A stretch of DNA of 64,000 bases from Isoetes taiwanensis. Taxonomy: Eukaryota; Streptophyta; Lycopodiopsida; Isoetales; Isoetaceae. Shown here piece after piece: positions 48,394 through 60,100 of the stretch. Location of the stretch: the NCBI GenBank assembly GCA_021234155.1, contig JAJEKV010000001.1:24665189-24729188 (forward strand). The letters are read 5' to 3'. A program made the translations under genes and the position numbers. The notes beneath the pieces are model-generated. The model saw only the letters and a list, made by a program, of their open reading frames with translations. It was not told where the DNA came from and made no database searches. Each line of letters opens with the position of its first letter. The first letter of the stretch is position 1.

Positions 48394-49412
48394 TTATAGT
48401 TTCAATGTCAAAGCACGATAGGTATCTACTGCCTTTAAGTACAATCCTAAATCATAACAAGAAATAGCAAACAATGAATGAAGATCTGGTGCTTGAATCT
48501 CGAATTGTTCCCTTATGTCTCTGTAAACCTCACAGTGTAGGAATACATGTGCCTCATCTTCAACACTATTCGAATCACAATTTCTACATATTCTATCTTC
48601 AAATGGAGTCTTTGACCATCTGCCTGTCTCAACTCCTAATCTATGTGAGCTCGTTCTGTAACGAGCTATGACATGCTTTAGAGTTGCAGGTATATCCGAT
48701 ATCAAATACTCTTGGCTCTTATATTCATCCATGTGATTTATATGAGCTCTGTAGTGAAGCATTCGGCTACCTTGGTGCTGCCATAAGTGCTCAATCGCAA
48801 GTCTCTCCAACAATACTCTTGCATCAGACTTACTTTCGGGCCAATTTTCATCATTCAGACCCCATCTACTTGCCCAAGCTTTGAAATCATGCATCCAACC
48901 TTCTTGCTCTGATTCTATCATTGCTTGATATGATAAGCGTTCCGGTGCTTGATCTCGAATCCTATTAATGAAATTTACACTTTGAAATAATGCTTCTAAT
49001 TCTAGTGGGAACATACCTGCCTCTGCGAGCATAATTGCATATGGTATCTGAGCTTTTATGCCAAGCACATTTCTCAGGAAAATCTTTTGAACTGCTTCTA
49101 TCTGGCTCCATAACTTGGTAGGAATGCTTGGCCCCCATATTGGAACTCCATACAATAACACGGTTTGAACCAGTGTTTTAAACAACATTTTCCTAAGACC
49201 CCAATCATGCAAAGAAATTTTAGAACACTTTGAAAGCATACCATAGAGCGCCATTTTTCCACCCGTTGATCTTCTTTTAACGCACTCCTTCCAATTGTAT
49301 CTCGAGGAGAAGTCAATCCCAAGATACTTATAGCTCTCCACTATCTCAATTTCCTGCTCTTGATACAAGAATCTGGGTCTCTCCCTTGTCCCAAACACCA
49401 TAATTTTGCAAT
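48394..49412 (-). pseudogene. LINE C-terminal part with zinc site (continuation)
   Basis: This is the second piece of the same protein after the frameshift. It starts KIMVFGTRERPRFLYQEQ, then VESYKYLGIDFSS, LVQTVLLYGVPIWGP, LGIKAQIPYAIMLAEAGMF, and a zinc-like site CRNCDSNSVEDEAHVFLHC. It is collinear with the copy at 42690-43759 and clearly of the same clade, though the two proteins are well diverged, which implies several subfamilies in this genome. Confidence 0.85.
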
Positions 49413-51345
49413 ATTTACTTTCATTTTCCTTGCTGCACAAAAAGCCTCCAAGCTACGTAAGTGCGCCTGCAACACTTGTTTCTTGGATGCCAATAGCACC
49501 ACATCATCAGCATACAATAATAACTGTATCACATAAGCTCCAAGGCGAGTGCCTGTCAAAGTGCGAGCAAGCAACCATTCTTCAAGCTCATCTATAAAGA
49601 GGCCGAATAATGTAGGGGATAGAGGACATCCCTGACGAACCCCTATGGTGTTCCTTATCACGGTGTTGACTTCCCAGGATAATTTGATTAATACTTCTGA
49701 GTATAACTGTGACACCGCTCCTTTTATGTCTTCTGGAACCCCAAGTCGCTCCATTCTGTCTCCTAATTCCTTCCTCTGCACCGTGTCAAATGCTTTGGCA
49801 AAATCTATAAATGCAATGTATAATGCTGCAGATGGCGCCTTTGCCTTTTCAACCAATACACGAAGCGTCAATGCATGATCAAGCGTATTAAAATCTTTCC
49901 GAAAACCCGCTTGACATTTGGATCGCTTGCTATTCTCCTCAGCCCAGGCGCTTAGCTTGTGTTCTAACAAGCTTCCCAATATTTTGGAGAAGATACTACC
50001 TATCAAGATAGTCCTGTAATTCTGCACTGCTTTTTTGTCTCCTGATTTATGGGTTGGATGCACTCTATTTAACTTCCAACTGTATGGCAAGCCTTGTTTG
50101 ATACTCCTATTTAATAAATCTGTAAGAATAGAGAGCATTTTGTCCCCTCCCCATTTAAAAAGCTCTATGCATAGTCCACTCATATCATGTGCCTTATTAT
50201 TTCCCATCTCTGATAGCGTGTCCTTTACCTCTGCTATATTAAACATATCTACATCAGTGACCAAGATTGACATACCTTCTGAATCACCGACATCATAAAT
50301 ATCCTGCACCAATTTTAGCAAAGCGCTTACTTCTAAGTCTGGCTGACATGACTTTTTGCTCAGTGAGTTCCAGAATCTTTTTGGATCTTCCTTTATTTGC
50401 TCTTTCAAATCAGATTGTCTTGCCAAAATATATGCTTGCTTTTTGCTTTTCAGGAGTCTTTTGTACCAATTTGGTTTTCTGATACATTTTTTTGGCAGCC
50501 TGGCTCTTGCTTCTCTACACTCTGCATCCCACCATGAATTGCAAGGTCGTCCTTGCACTGGCTTTTTGGTGAGACCAAAGGTTTCTTTTGCAGCATGGAA
50601 GATCAAATTGGCAAATTTTTCTGCATCCGCTTCCAAATTTCCTGTCCATTCAGCAGAAGCAATTAGATCCTCAGCAAGCTTTTTGTAAGGCACGCATTGC
50701 TTATAATTGATCCTCAATCTTGGATGAAAAGAAGAATGCTCCTTATTGAGATGGGTGGATTTGAATACTATATACAGAGGAGAATGATCTGATTCTGGCA
50801 ATTTCTTCCCTACACGATATGCTTGCACCATTTCTAGATCACTTGCCAAGAAGTAATCTACCATGCTTGATCCTGTATGGCTGAAACAAGAAAAGTTTCC
50901 AGAGTCTGGAAACTTATCAATACCATTTGCTATCTTCAATCCACATATTGTACCCATTTCAAGCAAAAAATCTCCCATTGTGTTCAAGAGCTTGTCTTCA
51001 GAACATCTCAAGAATAATTCATCTTGCTCATCCAAACGTATATCTAAGGGGTCTCCAAATGTTTGGGACTGCTTGCAGCTCGTACGAGCATTGAAATCAC
51101 CAATAATATATACTTTTCCATGCTCAGTAAATTCCAAGGCATCTGCACATAAATTTCCAAGAGGATCATCTGTGTTAAAATTTTTGCTTTTGTACAGATT
51201 TGCATTGAGTGGTGCAAAATAGCATGCTGCAACAAAAAGATCCACGCTTGTGGTCTTAATTTTCAGCCACAAATATTGCTTATTTTTATCTTCTTTTATG
51301 ATCTGAAGAACATGCTCAATTTGTCTTCTACTATATGAACCTTAA
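49341..51345 (-). pseudogene. LINE endonuclease and reverse transcriptase (frameshifted)
   Basis: An open stretch from about 51343 (no ATG near; in-frame stop upstream) to 49341. Counting from the TTG at 51272, the endonuclease shows IIGDFNAR at residue 56 and SDH at 161, two of its catalytic elements. The RT shows RTILIGSIFSKILGSLLEHK, FIDFAKAFDTV, GVRQGCPLSPTLF and YADD at 587-590. The protein nicks target DNA and copies its own RNA from the nick. The frame leaves the true one at about 49411, at NIAK, after which the continuation lies in the next frame (49440-48394). Another shift near 51343 breaks the N-terminus, where ASRLKVHIVEDKLSMFF lies in a different frame. With only two visible breaks this is a fairly recent copy. 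Confidence 0.85.
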
Positions 51346-51365
51346 GTCTAGATGCAATTTTTAAT

Positions 51366-51395
51366 AATCCCATCGATCCGAGACATCGATGCTTC
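51366..51395 (+). promoter_or_regulatory. Partial copy of the CCCATCGATCCGAG block
   Basis: TAATCCCATCGATCCGAGAC followed by ATCG, in the same orientation as 12874. It lies exactly at the 5' edge of the minus-strand LINE. Confidence 0.5.
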
Positions 51396-51562
51396 TCATT
51401 CAGCAGATTTTCTACAATGGTGGATAGTGGGTAGCCGCACACATGCGAACTACCCAAAAAAAATAAAGGGAAAATCCAATTATATCATTTGGACCCCAAC
51501 AAAATACAATGCTAATAGAGATGGGGGCTAGTGTACTGCCCGAAAGCTTATCAACGGGATTA

Positions 51563-51598
51563 AAAACCCGCCCTTTCGGGTTTTGAGGAAAAACCTAG
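51563..51598 (+). mobile_element. Possible second Helitron-type 3' terminus
   Basis: AAAACCCG (51563-51570), a six-base loop and CGGGTTTT (51577-51584) form an 8-bp stem. Ten bases later comes CTAG followed by T (51599). Spacing and CTRR fit a Helitron 3' end, but the stem is less GC-rich than at 32027 and no 5' end was found. Confidence 0.35.
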
Positions 51599-51779
51599 TG
51601 ATAAGCCTTGGCAAGGGGCTGGACAAGCGTAAGGCATAAAAAATCGCCTCAAAACCCACGAATGGAAAAAAAAGTCGAAGCGGATGCCGCTCACTAACCC
51701 ATGCACTCGCATCACCAACAAAACAACAAGACAAAACAAACCTCCCGAGTGGAGGGGCTGATTCTGTAGCGTGCCACGC

Positions 51780-52620
51780 GATAAATACAATAACAAAGAA
51801 GGGGGAGGGTGGGTTCAAAGAGAATAAGGTGCTGGCGAGAGAAAGAGGAAGCGCCGAGAAGTCGAAGCGGCTGCGCCTAGAATAGCGAACTCCCAACGAA
51901 ACGAGCATCGCCCGCATGCATGCATGCAAAACATGCATGCTCGTCCCATTCTAGAATGGCGATCCGATGTCTCGGATCGATGGGATTCTAGAATGGGACT
52001 TCGCATGAAACCAACAAACCGCCAATACCAAAGGACTTCCTTAACAAACTAGGATCGAGGGCGAAGGTCACAGGATGAAGGCTAAAGGTCGAGAAAGGAC
52101 AAAGATGAAAAAACGCCAAATGGGCCAAACCCGAGGCGGGAAGAAGCCCCTCCCGCCGGAAAACAATTCAAAGAGAATAAGGTGCTGGCGAGAGAAGAGG
52201 AAGCCCGAAGCGAGACGAGGATGCGGAAACGCTTCCGGAAATAGCGAACTCCCCAACCAAAACGGGCATGCGTTAAGCGCGCATGCATGCATGACATGCA
52301 TGCTCGTCCCATTCTAGAATGGCGATCCGATGTCTCAGATCGATGCGATTCTAGAATGGGACTCGCAAGAAACCAACAAACCGCCCGACTACCAGAGAAC
52401 TTCCTTACAAACTAGGATCGAGGACGAAGGTCACAAGACGAGGCCAACGGCCGGTAAAGGATAGCATGAAAGATACGCCAAATTGGCTAAACCAGGCAGG
52501 AAGAAGCCCCTCCCCTGCCTGGAAACAATTCAAAGAGAAAAGGTACTGCTGAGAGAAGAGGAAGCGCCATTCGAGTCCCCAGGCGGTTTGTTGGTTTCAT
52601 GCGAGTCCCATTCTAGAATA
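51780..52620 (-). repeat. Tandem array, monomer about 350 bp, with promoter-like palindromes
   Basis: TTCAAAGAGAATAAGGTGCT begins units at about 51818, 52168 and (variant) 52524. Each full unit also has a RY-type GCATGCATGCATG stretch (51915, 52281), GTCCCATTCTAGAATGGCGA (51946, 52306), the CGATCCGATGTCTC block and CATGAAACCAACAAACCGCC-like sequence. Read on the minus strand, a unit gives CCCATCGATCCGAG, then the RY block, then a CT-rich leader. The third unit breaks after 60 bases and ends in an inverted copy of GGCGGTTTGTTGGTTTCATG (52572-52591), giving a fold-back end. No ORF is shared by the units. Confidence 0.75.
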
Positions 52621-54124
52621 ACTGGTAAACTATTAAATTTGGAGAAAGATTCGGTATTGAGACCCAAGAAGGCATCTTTTATATTCGAATCATATCTGAT
52701 GTAAAACTAAGAGAGTAGTATTGGTACATTATATATTCCCCACCAAGTGGATCAATCCCTCTAGACACCGAGTAATCCACTATAACAAATTCTTTTACCA
52801 ACAACTTGGTGGATTGAAAAGGATAAAGTTGAAGGTGTCGCAAAAGACGAGCTAATTAAACATGAAATCGTCAGAAATCTAAGTAACCATCAGTAAAATA
52901 GCCAAGAACTATACAAAGAGGATAAGTTTTCACACACTTAATATGAGCTTGATGGTCCACCTCAATCACTGGAATACCAGAGGCCTGAATCACATTCCAA
53001 TAATTAGATTGGTAAGATATGTCATTGGACGATAATTTCGTTAAGATGAGTTTATTGAGTTTTCAATGTATCTAAAATTTCCAATAAATCATTCTTACTC
53101 CCTTCAAACAACATCTATAAAGCAGCTCCTATAGAGCAACTGACTCTCTAGCCTTTCTAAATGCACTAGTTATATCCTTACAAATTCAATCACTTCAGAT
53201 ATGAGATTTTTGTGAAAGAAACAAATGACTTCCAAGCACCATCATTAGCTTGAGGCTAAGGAGTTACATTAAGAGCAGTGCAAGTGACGAGCATGCAATT
53301 TAGAGTCTTAAGTAAAATCCACTTACAGGAGGAGAGACCCTAGTGGTAAGGACCAATCTGGATATAGTAGACCTAAATACAATCTTTGGCTTCCATCTCA
53401 CGAGAGGAGCATTTATAGGCCATCAATATTTTTGTTTTGGCAAGTAAAACAATGGAACAAGCCAAAAAAATAAATTCCATGGAAGATGTGAAGTCCCAAA
53501 TTGACCAGAAAAAATGACCTCTGCATTCGAGGTCTACGAGCAGGAATATCATAATGAGACATGAGCCACCTATCATCTAAAATTGTGAAGCATCTTGATG
53601 AATTCATTAAAGTGAAGGTAATTCAGCTCGAGCTCTTCACCTATGGTTGAGTTCTTGTCATGTACAATATGGGCAAAATCAACCAAGAACTGTTTGTCAA
53701 GCTCATGAAAGATTTGCATTGAACTCAATGTGTGCAAAATTATAGGAGATGAGCATTCAGAAGAAGCAAGAAAACCTTTACATGTGGCAACTTTCTTAGA
53801 TGAACCTACACACAACATGCAAGTCAATAAACTATCTAAACTAAACAGTTGCATGCCAAAGAATCAGATCTACACTTAGTCATTTAGGCATACTTTGCAG
53901 CGTCTTCTTTGTAGCTAAGTAGAGTGTTTCAAGTAATAACTCCTTCCAAGATGCAGCAATTAAGAGAACTTTAAATCGCTAAACAAATATGACCAATTTT
54001 ACAAAAAGTTGTATGAAGTGCCAACATCAATGCCCGTCCCAAATATACATATTTGCAAATTTGTGGACATCTAGAATCTTGTAAATGCATGCAGACCCAA
54101 TGTGTAATCTTCCTGAAGCACAAT
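52621..54124. other. Non-coding stretch, no firm gene
   Basis: A minus-strand frame at 53854-53573 (93 codons, then a shifted frame to 53373) is fairly long but carries no motif I recognise. It may be an old retrotransposon piece. Confidence 0.35.
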
Positions 54125-54711
54125 TGTTACATATCCTTGGAGTTAATCACATCAATTTATTAGAATTATTAATATTAGATATAAGGGTAAGGATAATATC
54201 ATTAAGGTCAGATGGTAAAATAAGGGTAAAATAACTAGAGGCAAGTTGCTGAAGATACTTCAATGGTTAGAAGTTGATTTTGTGGTTAAAGGTTGACATG
54301 CAATACATATGCATGCAAGGTTAAATTAGAAAGGTGGAAGTTATGATATTTATAGATACAGAGAAAGGGGTCGAATAGAATTGGAGCAAATAATATTGTG
54401 CTCCTATGGCACAGCCGACCGAGAAGGAACTGATCCGAAACCGACTGCAAACGGTTTGGATCAGAACTATAAATAAAACCAAGATGAATGTCTGTGGCTT
54501 ACTAATTGAAGGTGATTGGGATCGCAGGGGAATGGCTATTCCTTTGTGATTTATGCCTTAGAAATATTTGTCAATACGATTGAATTTTGCATTGATTGAA
54601 GTTCTAATGTGTTTATGCAATCCAATATAGCTATTGCAAGTTATTTAAGTTAGCTGCCTATAAGAATTGCTTTGAAATAAGATAAGTTGTTTACTTACAC
54701 ATTGTTTCACA
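54125..54711 (+). mobile_element. 5' LTR of a Copia-type retrotransposon
   Basis: Likely bounds are TGTTACATATCC at 54125 and TTGTTTCACA at 54711 (TG...CA ends), placed by the primer site immediately downstream. A TATA box TATAAATA lies at 54468-54475. The left boundary is less certain than the right, because no 3' LTR is present for comparison. Confidence 0.6.
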
Positions 54712-54712
54712 T

Positions 54713-54724
54713 TGGTATCAAAGC
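54713..54724 (+). promoter_or_regulatory. Primer-binding site (initiator Met-tRNA), Copia element
   Basis: TGGTATCAAAGC differs in one base from TGGTATCAGAGC, the complement of the 3' end of plant initiator methionine tRNA. It sits one base after the LTR end. Confidence 0.8.
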
Positions 54725-55150
54725 TAGATGGTAACTAGAGTTGAGGTGCTTCAAGGGGAAGCTGGTTGAAGATCTGTGGGATCTAGTCATTGGGAAAAAT
54801 ATTGAAGGAGAGAGCAGCACATCAAACTCCAGAGATCGTGGTGCTAGTGGGGCATCAAACAATGCTGGTACAAGTGGGAGCAACTCAAAAAGGGCACACC
54901 GGGCAAGATGTATTATTGCTAGTAAGTTAAGTTCCAGTATCATGTTCAAAATAAGAAAATAAAACACCAAAGGAGATGTGGGAATTTCTGGTCAAGAATT
55001 ATAAGGTGAAAAATTCATCTCAAATTGAATTACTTGATAGAGAGTTAAGAAGGTTGAAGTTTAAGGAAGAAGATAATCTGACTATTTTCTTTCAAAAATA
55101 TGATAACATTGTTACAGATTGAGGCAGTTGGAGTTCCTATTATCAAAGAT
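54725..55150 (+). pseudogene. Copia gag relic
   Basis: Reading over shifts, the region gives LRCFKGKLVEDLWDLVIGKN, a Ser/Gly/Asn-rich linker, HRARCIIASKLSSSIMFKI, then TPKEMWEFLVKNYKVKN, ELLDRELRRLKFKEEDNLT and FFQKYDNIVTD. These are hallmarks of the UBN2-type gag of Copia elements, the capsid-forming protein. Stops after IRK and a missing base after VTD (near 55119) kill it. The frame fades at about 55150, where sequence of the Ty3 LTR seems to take over. No Copia protease, integrase or RT follows. Confidence 0.7.
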
Positions 55151-55431
55151 TTCCATGTCGTTGTGAATTGTTTGGGAGGCAATTCATTCTGTTTGGAGCT
55201 ACTCCAATGTTGGGTAGTAATTCAAGGAGGCCTTCCGTTCTGGAAGTGTTCTCGACCGTTCTTGAGCAATACTGTATCCAGTTCGTGTGTTAGAACTGCT
55301 GAAGCTGTGCTTCAAGCTGATCCTGAGAATCAGAAAGCAATCGTGCACGGGAAGCTCAGGGAGTTCGTGGTTGTGGGGAACTCTGGGAATTCTTGGTAGT
55401 GCGATTGTGTCTACTTTTGTAGATGTCTGAC
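55151..55431 (+). mobile_element. Partial LTR of a Ty3-type retrotransposon
   Basis: Its right end is set by GTCTGACA at 55424-55431 followed by a primer site. The left end is not visible; I place it where Copia gag similarity stops. No second LTR is present in the window. Confidence 0.4.
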
Positions 55432-55435
55432 AATT

Positions 55436-55447
55436 TGGTAACAGAGC
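55436..55447 (+). promoter_or_regulatory. Primer-binding site (initiator Met-tRNA), Ty3 element
   Basis: TGGTAACAGAGC matches TGGTATCAGAGC at 11 of 12 bases and lies four bases after the LTR end. Confidence 0.7.
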
Positions 55448-55460
55448 AAGGTTTAGGGCC

Positions 55461-56530
55461 ATGATAGATCCGACACGAGATATGTCGCAGCCAATTGATG
55501 GGTTGCCAACTGTTGCTTTAACAGATGGCATAATTCCTCCGCTCTGTGATATTCATCTGGAAGACTTACCTCCGTTTGACTTTGAGGCCATGTTACAGGG
55601 GCAACCTGGTGTGGGGTTGTCTTCTCCCGTTGTTAGTGAGCAACCTCGTAGTGATACCGGACACCCTGGTGGTGACCCAGTTTCACAGGTAGGGTTGGTT
55701 ATTAGCGAGGCAAGTACCATTGTCAGTGGAGTAAGCTCAGGGACAGTACTCCAACAACACCATTATTCGAGAGGGTTCTCAAGAAGAGCAATCTTTGATT
55801 GCTAAAACTCTTGATAGCATGCAGCGGCAAATGAATTGGTGGATACTGGAAAGTGCTGCCCGGAAGCACCGCCTTAGGGAATCTATTGATCAGCTTATGT
55901 AGAACTCTAGAAGTATTCCAAATACTTCGACAACCCAACCGGTACGGGGTACCGCTAGGGGAAGGCTAGTTGTGAGTGCACCACTTGGAGTTGGTCACTT
56001 GTGAATGATCCTCCCGAGGAGACTGTGAACGGGCTCTCGGAGGAAGAAATCAAAGCTCTGGAGAAAATGAAAATGCCAAAGTTTGATGGAACAGGAACAC
56101 CAGAGGATGCGATGCTCTGGTTAGGTCGCATGAAGTTATATTATGCGGCTACTAAGAAAGGTGACACAACAAAAGTTTTGCACGCCTCTCTTAAGCTGAA
56201 AGGTGCTGCCGCTTCGTGGTGGGCTATCCACACTGACAGCGGAAAGACCTTTCGGTCTTGGACTGACTTCTGCAAGCGATTCAAGGATGAGTATGCGCCT
56301 CACTTTGATAGCTGCCATGCACTAATATCCCTTCGGGAGTCAGTACAAATTGGAACTTTACAGGAGTATGTGAGTAAACTCTAAGGGTTCTTCGCAAGAC
56401 TTCCCGACCTTACCCCTCATATGAGGGTGGACCATTTTGTCAATGGTCTGAAAGAAGTCAGCATCAACACAGACTTCTTGGAAGCAGAACCCACGGGCTT
56501 CGAGGAAGCAGTGGAGCTTGAGAAAAGGAA
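55461..56530 (+). pseudogene. Ty3-type gag relic, interrupted by a LINE
   Basis: The frame starts at the ATG at 55461, shifts near 55750 (resuming as SLIAKTLDSMQRQMNWWI), hits a stop near 55900 and shifts again near 56000. It then gives the conserved gag core: KMKMPKFDGTGTPEDAMLWL, LKLKGAAASWW, FKDEYAPHF. A TAA at 56382 replaces a sense codon within the continuing SKL-GFFARLPDLTPHMRVDHF. The frame runs on to FEEAVELEKR at about 56530, where the minus-strand L1 begins. Gag would form the capsid of the element; the zinc knuckle and pol are missing. Confidence 0.75.
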
Positions 56531-56681
56531 GATTTATATTACTCATCAAAGAGTTACATCAGATTTTTAGGAACCATGAAGGTTCACAAAAAGGTGCCTT
56601 TAGCACACAAAACATTACAGACAAAATTGGGACCAAAGTCCTCTATACACACAAACTGTAACAGGCGAAACCCGATCAATA

Positions 56682-57158
56682 TCAGTGTGGAAGATATTGA
56701 ACCAGAAAATCTAAGTCTGAGTCGGACTCCTCATCGTCAATGATCACCAAATCCGAGGCCACTGGATCCAACTGCCATCCAATGTCATTCCATTTGGGTG
56801 GGAAGGCAAAGAACCAGAGAGGGGCTGTTTCAGAGAAAAGGATAATGGCCTCTCCATGAGCGTCCTGCAAGGTTTTGTGGTGGTAAAACATGTCTCTAAA
56901 GTGGGAGAACTGGTCATCAGTTAGCAATCTCTCATAACAAAACAAGAATCTGTCAAGAATGTGTGCCTGATAACCATTTAGCATGAAGGGTTTAAGCTTT
57001 TCTAGATCTTGGTCAATTGTGGGGGAAAGAGACCAGAGCTGTTGGTTATTAAAAATCTCTGTGGCTGCTGCAAAATTTGACAGATCTGGGAGGTTTGGCT
57101 TACAGTTCATCCTTGTTGTAAGGGCAATCAGCAGCTCTGAAAACCATAAAATGATCAT
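56682..57158 (-). CDS. Overlapping downstream ORF of the L1 element, unknown function
   Basis: A 158-codon frame opens with an ATG inside the last 59 bases of ORF2, in another frame, and ends 150 bases before the element's 3' end. The product has a hydrophobic start (ILWFSELLIALTT) and a central part rich in Phe, His and Leu (DRFLFCYERLLTDDQFSHF). There are two aromatic blocks (APLWFFAFPP and KWNDIGWQL) and a strongly acidic tail (IIDDEESDSDLDF). No RNase H DGS motif or zinc knuckle is visible. It may be a separate protein made by reinitiation, or the true C-terminus of ORF2 after a frameshift. No known domain can be named. Confidence 0.5.
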   Translation of the reverse strand: MIILWFSELLIALTTRMNCKPNLPDLSNFAAATEIFNNQQLWSLSPTIDQDLEKLKPFMLNGYQAHILDRFLFCYERLLTDDQFSHFRDMFYHHKTLQDAHGEAIILFSETAPLWFFAFPPKWNDIGWQLDPVASDLVIIDDEESDSDLDFLVQYLPH

Positions 57159-60100
57159 TAGAGATAATCATATCAGTACAAACAAAAATATTGTGCAACC
57201 CAACAAAATTCCCTATTGATAGCCAAGCAGTATCATATTTATCCTGTTTGCAATTTTTGTGTGCCATGGCAATCTTGGATATCTCAATTTGAAAGGCTAC
57301 TTTCATCCAGGGCACATCCACCCTTTGATTTGAGTAATTAACCCTATTCTTGTGTTTCCATATGATCCATAGGGCAGTTTGTCTGATTGTATTTAGAAAT
57401 CTGTTTGACCCCTTAAGGAGGTCCATGCTATTGGCCCAATTGCCTAAATTGTGGCCTTTTGACCTTAGGTATGCATCAAGCCACCTCCAAAACTCCCTGA
57501 TCTTAGGGCAATCGAACATATGCCTTATTGTTTCAGAATTGTCCCCACAAAGTTTACACTTGGGGTTGTCTTGAAGCTCCTTACATCTTTTAAACATATT
57601 ACTGTTGGAGGGAAGGGCATTATGGATGCATCTCCAAATGAACACCTGCATTTTAGGCTGAGCATAAGATTTCCAATTATTCCTCAATATTCTCAAGAGG
57701 TGTTTGTTGGGAACATGCCATTTTGCAGCTTGAGTGGAGGATTTGATTGGGGCCAAAACCTTGTAGCCAAGAGCTACTTTGTACTGATCAGAGTTATCTA
57801 TTTTCTTGCCATTAACCACCTGCTTTACATGCTCCCAACTACACCATTTGTCCCCTGCCCATAAATGTTGTAGCTGAGTTATCCCAGCTCCCTTCCATTT
57901 CTTCCATATCTGAGGGTGTTTGAGGGCCCAGCAGACATCATTTTCTTTAGCAAAGATAGGTGACCAAAAAAGGGAGAAATTGGCACTATCAAAACCAATC
58001 TCTTTATGATCAAATCCTTCTGCCACTAGGTTCCAGGCCTCAAAAATTTTTCTCATCAGAGGGGAAGTGCTGGGGGCACACTTAAACTGGTAATAGATAG
58101 AGTCAGGGAGATGGTGAGTATATTTCTTCATTCCTAAAGGCCTACTAATCTGCAGCCAGTATCTAATGAATTCCATGGCTGGGGAGTTCCATCCATTTAT
58201 TGCCTTCCAGGCGTATTTAGCTCCCAAGGCTTGACTGTGCTTTTGTAAGATTTTCAGGCCCAGGCCTCCCTCCTTTTTGCTATGAGTAATTTCCTCCCAC
58301 CTAATAAAGTGCATGCCTTTCCAGATATACTCTCTAAGACATTTTTCAATGTCATTGTATGTCTCCTTGTTAGCAATGAGAGCAGAGGAGAAATAAACAC
58401 GGGTGCTTGCCAACACAACATTAGCTATGAGGACTCTCCCAGCAAAGGAAAGATTAGGAGAGAGAGACAGAAGTTTCTTCCTGATTCTGCTGACAATCGG
58501 TCTCCACACTTCCTTGTTAGGAAGGTTGATAGCTAATGGGAGGCCAAGGAGGGTGATAGCTTGATTGGCAGGATTGATTTTGATACCCCTGGTATCTATA
58601 GAATCTGTGGGGTTCTCCCATAAGATACTACATTTGTTTAGATTAAGATGAACACCCGAGACAGAGGCAAAATTCTGTATACTATCCAGCAGGATATTGA
58701 AGCTATTCTGATTGGCTTTTAAGAGAATGAAGGTATCATCAGCATACTGCATGATAGTGAGCTGTTTATCAGACCCTGGCATTTGAATTCCCTGAATTAA
58801 ACCCTGCTGTTGCAGGCCTTGAACAACTCTTGTGAGCATTTCAGCTACACAGAGGAAAAGATATGGGGCTAATGGGCATCCTTGTCTGACCCCTCTTCTT
58901 ATAGGGAAGAATTTGCTAGGGGAACCATTTAGAATCAGGCTGGAAGAGGCAAGATTATTGAGAGCCATGATTTTGTCTATTAAAACCTGGTGGATCCCTA
59001 TATGTACCAAAGCTTTCTTTAAAAAAGGCCAGGTTATTGAGTCATAAGCTCTTCTAAAATCTAATTTGAGCAGCATACAGTTTTGTTTGGAGAGCCTGTT
59101 CCAATGGATTGCTTCACTGGCAGCAATGTAGTTGTCAAGAATGAACCTACCAGATAGGAAACCTGATTGACAGCTACTGACAGAATTGTGAAGGTGCATG
59201 AGAATACGGGTGGCCAGAATCTTTGCTAGGATTTTGTAAGTAGTATTAATCAGAGATATAGGCCTCCAGTCATTTATTCTGCTGGGATTTTTAGTCTTGG
59301 GAATTAGGGTGATAAGGCTAGAGTTGAAAGCAGGGTAGAGAGAGGCTGCATCCCAAGCACCTTTAATGAACTCCATGAAGTCCTCTTTCATAACTATCCA
59401 AAAGGTCAAAAAGAATTCAGGGGGAAAGCCATCAGGCCCTGGGCTCTTCCCTTTCTCCATGTTTTTCAAAACCTGCAGCACCTCCTTTTCATCTGGATAC
59501 CCATCCAGGTCCTCCTCCATAGGAGTGGTAGCTGGGATGTTGCTGAAAAACTTGCTCATATTTTCCTCTTCTTGAGCACTATAGTGAGTGTCCTTAAACA
59601 TATTACTGTATTGCTCCAGAAATTCAGCCTTGATACTTTGCTCCTCCTCTAATTTTTCTCCATTTTCTTGTTCCAGAATTGTGATAGCATTATTAATTAG
59701 TCTATTTTTAGCAACTCTGAAAAAATACTTGGAGCTACCATGATCCATTTTATTATACTGACATATTTTAGCCCTTAAGGCCATCCCCTTTGCCTCCTTC
59801 TCTTCTATGGCTTTTATGTTATTCTCCAGCAGCACTTCTTGTGTATGTAGGTTGGCACATTGAGGGGTGAGCTCCAGTTTTTGCCTAATTTCTTTCATTT
59901 CCTTGAGGAGATTATTCTTCTCTTCTATACATCTTCTCTGTCTAGCTTTTCCCCATTCCTTAATCCAGTTTTTGCAAGTTTTGAGCTTTTTGCTGAACTC
60001 TCTCATTGAATGATGACTCCCCACAGCTTGCTGGGTGAGGTAAAAACTCCTGAAGTCCGAGACAAAGCTAGAATTTCCAAGAAGAGAGCAATTAAATTTG

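Larger units (their letters stand above)
48306..51370 (-). mobile_element. Nearly complete non-L1 LINE, copy 4, with (TAAA)n tail
   Basis: The minus-strand element carries an apurinic-type endonuclease, a reverse transcriptase and a C-terminal zinc site. Its tail is a run of TAAA units at 48306-48335, so the element probably primes on short repeats and not on poly(A). The 5' end abuts, at about 51366, the CCCATCGATCCGAG block that is also found at 12876 and in the neighbouring tandem array. No target-site duplication is evident. Confidence 0.85.

Noticed and set aside
49406-50688. Several plus-strand open frames of 63-110 codons
   Set aside because: They are the opposite strand of the LINE coding region and carry no motif.
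51528-52317. Open frames of 76-136 codons in the 350-bp array
   Set aside because: Not shared between monomers, low-complexity and present on both strands.
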